The notes under the pieces: generated by a model
Seen by the model: only the letters and a program-made list of their open reading frames with translations
Database searches by the model: none
Told to the model about the DNA's origin: nothing
Position numbers and translations under genes: made by a program
Shown here: positions 1 to 6,671 of the stretch, one piece after another
Layout: each line of letters opens with the position of its first letter
Numbering within the stretch: the stretch's first letter is position 1
From: Rubrobacter sp.
GTDB taxonomy: Bacteria; Actinomycetota; Rubrobacteria; Rubrobacterales; Rubrobacteraceae
Reading direction: 5' to 3'
Assembly: GCA_019247245.1 (NCBI GenBank)
Contig: JAFAPF010000330.1
Location: forward strand, 1 to 8,097
Length of the DNA: 8,097 nt

Positions 1-1833
1 AACAGAGACCTCACCATCCCCTTCCACGTCGAGCCTGCTTCGCCGCTTGTCGCTGCGGCGTGCGGTCTACTCATCACCTTCCTCGCGGTCTTTTTTACCA
101 GCCTCCGCATAGGCAGCCTCAACGTCGTCGCTGCCATCCGCGATCTACCGGAGGAGAAGAGCTCGCGGCACCTTCTACGCTGGCTCTTCCTGCAGGGTCT
201 GCTGCTCGTCGCAGGCCTCGCCCTCACCGCGGTGGGCTTCCTCACGGAAGGCGGCTACCTGGCGGAGCCCGTACCTGAGTCCAGTGGATACTTCATGCTC
301 CTCGGACCTGTGGTTGCAGCGTGCGGGATCGGCCTTAGCTTCTCCCAGGTCTTACCGGCCCGGATCGTCTGGACGATCACCGGAGCGGGGGTTTTAGCGT
401 ACGCATACTTTGCCGGTAACTTGGAGGTGGTAGCGCGGGCCAACGAGGAGAGCCCGGCCATATTCTTTGTCGAGGGCGTTCTGATGGTGCTCGGAGCGGT
501 GTTGCTCACATCTTTCAACCTCGGCCTTGTATACGGCGTTTTGCGCTTCGCACTGCGCCTCGCGCCAGGACGCGCGCCTGTTCTAAAAATGGCGATTGCC
601 CACCCGGCCTCCCGCCCAGCCCGCACCGGCTTTACGCTCGCGATGTTCGCGCTCGTCCTGTACATGGTCACCATAAGCTCTATCTTCTCCAGCACCCAAT
701 CGGCTGCTTCCGAGCAAACCCGCGACGAGCAGCTCTCCGGCTATGACGGCGCGGTCCAGTCCGGGCCCGTTGCACCTATAGGCGACTTCGATGCGAAGGT
801 GAAGGGTAACGACGTTTTGCGATCGGCGATCACCGATAGTGACCGGCTCGTAGCCGGCCGTGTCGAGCTGCCTGACTACAAAGCGGCTGACTATACTACA
901 TCGCTCGGGCCGCATATAGGCAGGGCGACACCCGGGGCGAACGTTGCAGAGTATGTGACCTACGTGCCGGATAGTTTCCTCTCCAGCACGACCGACGAAC
1001 TCCAGGAGCGTTCTCCGGAGTACGCCACAGATAGAGAGGCGTGGGAGGCCCTAAGGCGCGACCCGAACCTCGCGATCCTCACCTTCCCTTATAGTGGGGA
1101 AGGCCGGTTCCTGACTCGTCCTGAGCTCGGGGCGGGGGACGTGCTCCGCTTGCGCGATCCCACCACCGGCAAGGAGGTCGAGAAAAAGATCGTAGGTAGG
1201 ATCAAAGACCCAGGTGGGTTCACCCTCGGCGTAGTCAACGGCGTTGTGGTGGGTGAGGAGGCAAAAGGAGAGTTCCCAAACCTCCAAACGCAGGAGACGT
1301 ATCTTTTGCGGGTGTACAAGCGGGCTGATACGGTTGCGGTCGGTCGGGAGCTCAAGAAGGAGTTCGCGGCGACGGGCGCGCAAAGCTTCTTGGTGGACGA
1401 TATCCTGGGGCGGGGACAGGAGTTCATAGACACGTTCGTGAAGATCGTGCAGGCTTTCCTGACTTTCGGGCTGTTTGTCGGGATAGCGGGGCTGGCGGTT
1501 ATCAGTGCCCGCGCGGTCCACGAACGGCGACGCGAGATCGGGGTTTTGAGAGCTTTGGGCTTTAGGAAGGGCATGGTTGGCTGGCAACTCGTTACCGAAA
1601 GCTCCTTTATCGCGTTGCTCGGTATACTTCTTGGCGTGGCTGTCGGTGCTCTAGGCGGCTACAATCTGTTCAGCGTCACGGTGAAAGACCCGAACACTCA
1701 GTTCGTCTTTCCGTGGTTGTCACTGATCGTTGTTGGTCTTCTGGTCTGGGCGGCGTCGCTCATCTTTACTATTATCCCGGCTGTGAGGGCTTCCCGGGTA
1801 CCGCCTGTCGAGGCCCTCAGGTATCAGGGCTAG
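1..1833 (+). CDS. FtsX/MacB-type ABC transporter permease, 3' part (5' end outside window)
   Basis: Frame 1 is open from the first base to the TAG at 1831-1833, giving 610 residues; the true start lies upstream, and the GTG at 232 is an internal valine. Seen: hydrophobic segments near visible residues 14-37, 61-82, 96-119, 122-139, 152-183 and 209-229, then a hydrophilic region of about 250 residues, then three more segments near 478-505, 535-555 and 572-595. The C-terminal block has the FtsX hallmark [17 protein letters not shown] and ends [16 protein letters not shown] similar [16 protein letters not shown] near residues 36-51 is the end of a first FtsX module, so this is the duplicated-module type of inner-membrane permease with a large extracytoplasmic domain. 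Family members work with a MacB/LolD-like ATPase in efflux, lipoprotein release or envelope signalling; the substrate cannot be told. The ATPase gene follows immediately, implying one operon. No lesion is seen. Family assignment is strong. Confidence 0.9.
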   Translation, partial: NRDLTIPFHVEPASPLVAAACGLLITFLAVFFTSLRIGSLNVVAAIRDLPEEKSSRHLLRWLFLQGLLLVAGLALTAVGFLTEGGYLAEPVPESSGYFMLLGPVVAACGIGLSFSQVLPARIVWTITGAGVLAYAYFAGNLEVVARANEESPAIFFVEGVLMVLGAVLLTSFNLGLVYGVLRFALRLAPGRAPVLKMAIAHPASRPARTGFTLAMFALVLYMVTISSIFSSTQSAASEQTRDEQLSGYDGAVQSGPVAPIGDFDAKVKGNDVLRSAITDSDRLVAGRVELPDYKAADYTTSLGPHIGRATPGANVAEYVTYVPDSFLSSTTDELQERSPEYATDREAWEALRRDPNLAILTFPYSGEGRFLTRPELGAGDVLRLRDPTTGKEVEKKIVGRIKDPGGFTLGVVNGVVVGEEAKGEFPNLQTQETYLLRVYKRADTVAVGRELKKEFAATGAQSFLVDDILGRGQEFIDTFVKIVQAFLTFGLFVGIAGLAVISARAVHERRREIGVLRALGFRKGMVGWQLVTESSFIALLGILLGVAVGALGGYNLFSVTVKDPNTQFVFPWLSLIVVGLLVWAASLIFTIIPAVRASRVPPVEALRYQG

Positions 1834-1840
1834 AGGGGGT
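1833..1840 (+). promoter_or_regulatory. Shine-Dalgarno-like sequence for the ABC ATPase gene
   Basis: GAGGGGGT overlaps the last base of the permease stop codon and is the only strong purine-rich ribosome-binding candidate before the ATPase frame. It points to initiation at 1842 (codon GTT) or 1845 (codon ACG), neither of which is a canonical start. The arrangement suggests translational coupling to the permease. Confidence 0.5.
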
Positions 1841-1841
1841 A

Positions 1842-2810
1842 GTTACGGAATCAAACACTAACGGTGGGAACATAGGACGCTCTAGATCCTCCGTCGGCCG
1901 TCTACTCGAAGAGATGCGTCACCGCAGGGGTCTCTCCCTGCAAGAGGCGGCCCGATCAGTAGGTGTCCCGGCCGACCAGCTGGCAGGTCTAGAGAATGCA
2001 GACCACGCACCCCTGTCCGACGCCGATTACGTTGGGCTCGTGCTCCGGGTATACACTGACTATCTGAGCCTCAACGGCTCCCGGTGGGAGACGGGACCTA
2101 CGAGGATAGTAGAAGCCCGCGGGGTGTACAAGAACTATCGTACCGAGGAGCTCACCGTTCACGCCTTGGAGGACGTGAACTTAAGTATCGGGCGAGGCGA
2201 GCTCGTCGCGGTCATGGGTCCTTCGGGCTGTGGCAAGACCACCCTGCTCAACACCCTCTCGGGCCTCGACGATATAGACCTGGGTGAGATCTTCATCGCT
2301 GGGGAGCCCCTACATGCCCTGAGCGACGCCCACCGCACCGAGTATCGGGCCCATCACATGGGGTTCATCTTCCAAAGCTTCAACCTCATGCCCGTCTTGT
2401 CCGCCGTAGAGAACGTTGAGCTACCCTTGCTGGCGAGCGGCGCCGGTGTCAAGGTCGCTCGCCGTCGCGCCCTCGAGATGCTCCAACGTGTGCACTTGGT
2501 GAACAAGGCTGACCACCGTCCCAACCAGCTCTCTGGTGGCCAGCAACAAAGAGTGGCTATAGCCCGCGCCCTCGTCAACGAGCCTGCCATCGTCTGGGCC
2601 GACGAGCCCACCGGCAACCTCGACTCCGACACCTCGCAGGAGGTCCTCGACCTCCTGCTTCAGCTCAATCGCGAGAACGCACAGACCTTTGTCGTCGTGA
2701 CACACGATCCGGGCGTCGGGTCGCTCATGGACCGCGTGATCCGGATGAAGGACGGCCGGATCGTAGGGCAGCAGGCCATAAACTCGGGAGAGACGAATGC
2801 GCACACCTAG
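1842..2810 (+). CDS. ABC transporter ATP-binding protein (MacB/LolD type) with N-terminal RodZ-like HTH; start codon uncertain
   Basis: This is the ATPase that would energise the upstream permease. Numbered from the first ATG (1914), it has Walker [10 protein letters not shown] (K108), Q-loop [10 protein letters not shown], signature LSGGQQQR (from 206), Walker B IVWADEP (E231), D-loop TGNLDS and H-loop VVTHD (H264), so all catalytic motifs are present. Before the ATPase domain, about 1884-2070 encodes a helix-turn-helix resembling the HTH_25 domain of RodZ-type proteins: [17 protein letters not shown], then [11 protein letters not shown], then [11 protein letters not shown]. This domain begins upstream of ATG 1914, so that ATG would cut it and also lacks a ribosome site. 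The frame is open upstream, and the ribosome-binding sequence at 1833-1840 points to GTT 1842 or ACG 1845; a GTG or ATG changed by one base would explain this. Otherwise a rare ACG start, or ATG 1914 (298 residues), is used. The ATPase call is very sure; the start is not. Confidence 0.88.
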   Translation, partial: VTESNTNGGNIGRSRSSVGRLLEEMRHRRGLSLQEAARSVGVPADQLAGLENADHAPLSDADYVGLVLRVYTDYLSLNGSRWETGPTRIVEARGVYKNYRTEELTVHALEDVNLSIGRGELVAVMGPSGCGKTTLLNTLSGLDDIDLGEIFIAGEPLHALSDAHRTEYRAHHMGFIFQSFNLMPVLSAVENVELPLLASGAGVKVARRRALEMLQRVHLVNKADHRPNQLSGGQQQRVAIARALVNEPAIVWADEPTGNLDSDTSQEVLDLLLQLNRENAQTFVVVTHDPGVGSLMDRVIRMKDGRIVGQQAINSGETNAHT

Positions 2811-3738
2811 AGGCTCCGCTTCCCGCGGCCTGCGAATGTTCTGCGACTCGGGTCCGCTTTTGTCAGACTAGCAGAAGATAAGCGTGATAAGCCAGGACCT
2901 ACCCAAAGCTCAGGGAACACCCATTGCGGATATCCGATTTTACCCGCTCTCTTGGGGCGGTACATCTCTCTATGTGCTGCTCCGATAAGCAGATCCAGCC
3001 TCTGCGTACCTTCGGTGAGGGTAGCGAGGCCTAAAGAAACGGTTATCTGACGACTCAAGGAAGCATCGCGTTCGGGGGAGCATTCGCGCTTCACCGCTTG
3101 ACAGATGCGCTCGGCGACATCGACGGTGTCTTCCAGGTCGCTGCTCATCAACAGGACGAACTCCTCGCCCCCGTACCCGAGCCACCAGGTCATCGGCTCG
3201 GGTCGACTCACGTAGCACACATGCTACACAGCGCAAGACGTTATCTCCGGCCTCATGGCCATAGCGGTCGTTATAGGGCTTAAAGTCATCAACGTCGAGC
3301 ACCGTGCAGGAAGGTCGTTGCGCTCGGACAGCTCAATCCAGCGCGTTGCCGCCCGACGGAAAAAGGATCGGTTGCTCAGGTTCGTCAGGTCGTCCACGTT
3401 CGCCGAGCGTCTCAAGGAGGCGATCTCCTCCCGCTCGGCTCGGTATATGAGATACAAGGTAAATCCCCTGGAAGATATCGCGAGCAGCTCCGCGAACTCT
3501 TCGATAACATCGGCGTACGTGCTCGGCCAGAAGAACAACGGCTCCAGCACCCCCACCAACTCCGACAATATATCAGGGCCGCAGCGGCGACAAAGATCCG
3601 CATTGCGCTCCGGTGTGAAGAGAGGGTTAGCGCAGGCGCTATACGTAGCGCCAAGAGGAGTACAACGACCGCAGCGGCGGCGTTGAGTAACCCAAAGCCC
3701 GCTTCGAGGATCCGGGGTAGGTCTAACGGTTCCATCAT
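2807..3738 (-). pseudogene. Membrane-anchored GGDEF diguanylate cyclase, frameshifted
   Basis: An intact relative would make cyclic di-GMP from two GTP at the membrane. Four reading-frame pieces on the minus strand give the protein in order. From ATG 3738 come MMEPLDLPRILEAGFGLL and a hydrophobic helix. After a shift near 3565-3580 follows LSELVGVLEPLFFWP and a linker reaching DDLTNLSNRSFFRR, the start of the GGDEF domain. After a shift near 3300-3305 comes LDVDDFKPYNDRYGHEAGDN. After a shift at the C run 3176-3178 comes GYGGEEFVLLMSSDLED and the rest, to a stop at 2807-2809. The GGEEF active site and the RADD inhibitory site five residues before it survive. The usual DxLTGLxNR reads DDLTNLSNR, losing the glycine. 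About 44 residues after the domain match nothing I know. The stop overlaps the convergent ABC gene stop. No strong ribosome site precedes ATG 3738, so the start is a best guess. Confidence 0.85.
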
Positions 3739-4001
3739 CGTACGATCTATGTAGCCTTCTCGAGGTTTTGCCGCTTGCTATGGACGTCTTCAGGCATGGT
3801 GGCAGGAAGTCTCGCACCGGTATTCGGCGCTCTTACGCTCACCGATGCTGGCCTCTTTCACAGTCCCCTCGATTCAAAACAGTACACTGCCGGTAAATGG
3901 GCAGCCTAAACCCGAAGTCCGGAGCCCTTCAGGGCTCCAGCCCGATCTTAGCTGCTACCTACCACCTGTCTTCAGACGAAGACTATCAGGAGCAAGGAGG
4001 T
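3739..4001. other. Intergenic gap between two minus-strand pseudogenes
   Basis: This 263-base stretch lies downstream of the acyl-CoA synthetase/GNAT stop and upstream of the cyclase start. Apart from the hairpin at 3921-3938 I see nothing convincing: no recognisable coding piece, no tRNA, and no clear -35/-10 pair for the cyclase. The short open frames here have no family resemblance. Confidence 0.5.
3921..3938. repeat. Perfect hairpin, possible weak terminator
   Basis: GGAGCCC, loop TTCA, GGGCTCC form a perfect seven-pair GC-rich stem (eight pairs if the loop is two bases). It lies 64 bases past the acyl-CoA synthetase/GNAT stop in that gene's direction, a plausible terminator position. 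Neither strand has a T run after the stem, so a classical intrinsic terminator is not supported. It could be a Rho-assisted pause site or chance. Confidence 0.3.
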
Positions 4002-4903
4002 TTAGGCCAGCTGGTAGAGGTCTAGGTCCGCCTTTACCACACGTTCTTCGATGTCATGACGCAGGTGGAAGCCGAGCCTCCTGAGGACGTGACGCATGGC
4101 ACGGTTGGTGAGGACATCGGCGGTTATGCGGCGTAAGCCTTCAGCGCGACCGGCTTCTAAGAGCTTGCCAAGGAGCATGGTGCCGAGCCCCGACCCTGGA
4201 AGTGGTCGCTGACGAGGACGGAGATCTCAGCCTCCTCAGGTGCTGAGTGGTCCCTGCTCAGGCAGCCCACACCCATGATCTCCGGCTCTCCGGTCTCGGG
4301 GTTCTGGCGCTCGTCGTCGAGCGCCATCTCCCTGTCGTAGTCTATGAAGCAGATTCGTGTCAGGCGCTCGTGGGCGATCCTCTCTGGTCGAGGCGTAGCG
4401 CGTGGAAATAGCGCATAGAGACGCTGCGCTCTGAGAGCGACTCGTGAAAGCTGACCATCAGCGACTCGTCCTCGGGTCGGATGGGACGGACTGTTAGGAG
4501 CGTCCCGTCCTTTAGCTCCTCCCGGCTGACGTACTGTGTTGGATAGGGCCGGATGGCTGTCTCCGGTAACTCTTCAGCCTCTACCTCTATATCAGGATCA
4601 TGCAAGACGATGCGGACGTCGAGAGCGGCGAGGCCCTCGCGGGAGGCAAGAGGGGGTTTACGTCTACCTCTTTGATGCGAGGCTGCTCGACGACGAGCCG
4701 GGAGAAGCGCACGAGAAGCTTCTCGAGCGCCGCGAAGTCCACCGGCGGCCCCCAGTACTCCTTTGAGGGCCTCGTAGACGCGAGTTCTTTCCATCATCCG
4801 GCGCGCCAGCGTGGTGTTGAGCGGCGAGAGGGCCAAGGCCCTGTCCTTGTAGACCTCGACGAGCTGGCTGCCGGAGCCGAAGAGCAGGATGGGCCCGAAT
4901 TGC
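4002..4903 (-). pseudogene. 3' half of Pat-like acyl-CoA synthetase/GNAT acetyltransferase, cut by ISL3 element and frameshifted
   Basis: This piece continues, after the IS, the gene whose 5' half lies at 6664-8097. In order it shows the rest of the ATP-grasp domain (GPILLFGSGSQLVEVYKDRA, then LSPLNTTLARRMMERTRVYE); a shift near 4750 into FAALEKLLVRFSRLVVEQP and IKEVDVNPLL; a shift back near 4648 into ASREGLAALDVRIVLHDPDI; then a GNAT domain beginning TLLTVRPIRPEDE, with SERSVSMRYFHALR. A third shift near 4380 leads to IAHERLTRICFIDYD and ISVLVSDHFQGRG. A fourth near 4190 leads to LGTMLLGKLLEAGRAEGLRR and the stop TAA at 4002-4004. The acetyl-CoA loop would read QGRGLGT but is split by the last shift. 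Relatives (E. coli YfiQ/PatZ, Salmonella Pat) acetylate protein lysines using acetyl-CoA. With four frameshifts and the IS, this copy cannot make the full protein. Confidence 0.85.
4896..4903. repeat. Target-site duplication, left copy (CGAATTGC)
   Basis: CGAATTGC directly precedes the left inverted repeat and is repeated exactly at 6664-6671 after the right one. Eight bases is the usual duplication length for ISL3-family elements. Confidence 0.92.
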
Positions 4904-4926
4904 GGTTCTTCCTAGATTTTGGTGAA
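4904..4926 (+). repeat. Left terminal inverted repeat of ISL3 element
   Basis: It begins GGTTCTTCCTA and matches the reverse complement of 6641-6663 at 20 of 23 positions, with mismatches at repeat positions 12, 13 and 19. The GG start and length suit the ISL3 family. Confidence 0.92.
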
Positions 4927-4963
4927 AAGGTGCGTCAATCTGGCAGCCGAGAAGATCCAGTAG

Positions 4964-6603
4964 ATGATCGAGGTTGCTCATGCCAGAGTCCCGCACCGTA
5001 CTGCCCGCTCCCAAGCTGCTGAACCTAACCAGGGTTCGTGCTACTGAAAACGCCATTACTCTCTTCGCGAGGACTTCGTCCCGAGAGTTGCTCTTTGTCC
5101 GGTGTGCGGGAGGAGATCCACCAGGATCCATTCTCGTTACACGAGGATGCTTGCTGACCTGCCCTGGCAGGGAATCCCCGTTACTGTTCACCTACACGTG
5201 AGGAGGTTCTTCTGCGACGAGGAAGCCTGCAACCGAACTATCTTCGCGGAACGATTGCCCGGTGTCGCCGCGCACTACGGTCGCAGAACCGAGCGGCTCG
5301 ATGGCTGGTTCACGCACGTCTCCTATTTCGCTCTCGGAGGGGAAGCGGGGTCTCGCCTTCTGAAAGATCTTGGTGTCCTCGTCTCTGGCGACACCCTGCT
5401 CAACCACATACGTTGGTCACGGCTTCGGGTCCACCGAACGCCCAAAATATTGAGCGTGGACGATTTCGCTTTTCGTCGCGGGACTCGCTATGGGACGGTA
5501 CTAGTAGATTTAGAACGTCACGCGCTAGTAGACGTTCTGCCCGACCGCAGCGCGGACACTTTCGCTCACTACTGGCTTTCTGAGCATCCAGGAGTAGAGG
5601 TGGTGAGCCGGGATCGTGGCGGCGAATACGCCGAAGCGGCGCGGAGGGCAGTTCCTGATGCCGTGCAGGTTGCGGATCGTTTTCACCTCCTGAAGAATCT
5701 GAGAAACGTTATTCTTCGAGTGTTCAAACAGCACACTGAAGTCTTGGACTTGGTTCCGACTCCGAGCGTGTATTTCCAAAGACTGTGACGAACCTCCGCC
5801 TGGACCGCAAGGCCTCTAAAGCACGTGCCAGAGAACAGGCGCACAAGCTTTTCCACTCCATCCATGCACTCTCAAAGAAGGGTATGAAGAACGCTCAGGT
5901 GGCCAGAGAGCTCGGGATACACCGTCACACTGTGGAGAAATACCTGGCCTTCAAGATCCCGCCTCAAAGACGGCACTTCACCAAAAAGGTCAGCACCATC
6001 GCACCTTACGAGGACTACATCTTAAAGCGGTGGAAAGAAGGCTGTCACAATGCTAGACAGATACATAGGGAGATCGCAGGGCAGGGCTATCCCGGCGCCT
6101 ACCAGAACGTCGTCAGGATCACTCGCTATCTCAAAGAACAAGAGGTCTTAGGAAAACCCCTACCGGACACTTCGCCGGGTATCTCCGCTGCTCAGGCAGC
6201 CGGTATCCCCTCGTGAAGAAGCCAGAGAACCGCTCTGAAGAAGAGACACGAACACTCAAGAAGCTGAAGACAGTACGCCAGGTTACAGAGCGATGCTGCA
6301 CATTGTTCGAGGAGTTCGCCTCTGATGCTCAGAGACAAAGAGCAGAGGAGCGAAGAGCAGGCCCGAGCTGGGCTGAAGGAGTGGACAGAGCGGGCCAAAG
6401 CGTCTGGGATCGCCGAATTGAAAGCTTTTGCCCTAAAGCTTCTTCAGGACACAGAGGCTGTGGTGGCCGCGATGGTACTGCCCTACAGCCAGGGACAGAC
6501 CGAGGGCCAGATAAACAAGCTCAAGTTCGTCAAGCGTTCGATGTACGGGCGAGGAAGGTTCGACTTGTTCAGACAACGTGTGCTTTACGCTTCAGCAGCT
6601 TGA
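4964..6603 (+). pseudogene. ISL3-family transposase, multiply frameshifted
   Basis: Frame pieces along the plus strand assemble into one ISL3 transposase. The N-terminus (from ATG 4964 or TTG 4974, uncertain) reads SRTVLPAPKLLNLTRV and ENAITLFARTSSR. A shift near 5085 leads to VALCPVCGRRSTRIHSRYTR, whose CPVC with the later FFCDEEAC forms the zinc-binding motif, and on to a TGA at 5786. A shift there leads to TNLRLDRKASKARAREQ and a helix-turn-helix (NAQVARELGIHRHTVEKYL), ending at a TGA at 6214. A further shift gives KKPENRSEEETRTLKKL, and one near 6323 gives the last piece, ending YASAA at the stop 6601-6603. Catalytic residues remain: Asp in SVDDFAF (5459), Asp in SRDRGGEY (5612) and Glu in GQTEGQINKLK (6502). 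The longest unbroken piece is 5102-5788. Family identity is very sure; activity is excluded unless the shifts are sequence errors. Confidence 0.92.
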
Positions 6604-6640
6604 AAGTTCACTTTGCCACCTGACGAGAGCTTGAGCTCAG

Positions 6641-6663
6641 TTCATCAAAAGTTAGGAAGAACC
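6641..6663 (-). repeat. Right terminal inverted repeat of ISL3 element
   Basis: Read on the minus strand it begins GGTTCTTCCTA, as the left end does. The two ends agree at 20 of 23 positions. The duplication follows immediately at 6664. Confidence 0.92.
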
Positions 6664-6671
6664 CGAATTGC
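6664..6671. repeat. Target-site duplication, right copy (CGAATTGC)
   Basis: This is an exact copy of 4896-4903. In the host gene's minus-strand frame it lies in codons for Pro-Gln-Phe of the ATP-grasp domain. Confidence 0.92.

Larger units (their letters stand above)
4904..6663 (+). mobile_element. ISL3-family insertion sequence, 1,760 bp, inactive
   Basis: The element is bounded by 23-bp imperfect inverted repeats (4904-4926 and 6641-6663) and flanked by the perfect direct repeat CGAATTGC. It carries one transposase gene of the ISL3 type, whose stop lies 37 bases before the right repeat; no passenger gene is evident. It sits in the ATP-grasp domain of the acyl-CoA synthetase/GNAT gene, in opposite orientation to it. 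Removing the element and one duplication copy restores the host frame across SSVDPQFGPILLFGSG. The transposase is frameshifted several times, so the copy cannot move itself, although the ends look intact enough to be mobilised by a related transposase. Confidence 0.93.

Noticed and set aside
255..695. Long minus-strand open frames opposite the permease (also 583-915 and 1051-1587).
   Set aside because: They have low-complexity Arg/Pro/Ala-rich composition typical of antisense shadows, and the plus-strand permease explains the region.
3814..3830. Imperfect inverted repeat GCACCG/CGGCGC upstream of the cyclase.
   Set aside because: Six pairs with one mismatch and no associated promoter or T run; expected by chance in GC-rich DNA.
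3845..4084. Plus-strand open frame of 79 codons spanning the gap and the end of the GNAT region.
   Set aside because: No family resemblance and no ribosome site, and its second half is antisense to the GNAT domain.
4930..4985. Minus-strand reading MSNLDHLLDLLGCQID near the IS left end looks like a small gene start or an inverted piece of transposase N-terminus.
   Set aside because: It runs on into non-matching residues across the inverted repeat and into the host gene. The plus strand gives a better match to the transposase N-terminus just downstream. I could not support an inversion.
5785..5788. A four-base ATP-grasp-unrelated overlap GTGA between transposase pieces, suggestive of programmed frameshifting.
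   Set aside because: No slippery heptamer or downstream stem is evident, ISL3 transposases are normally single-frame, and several other shifts occur in the same gene.
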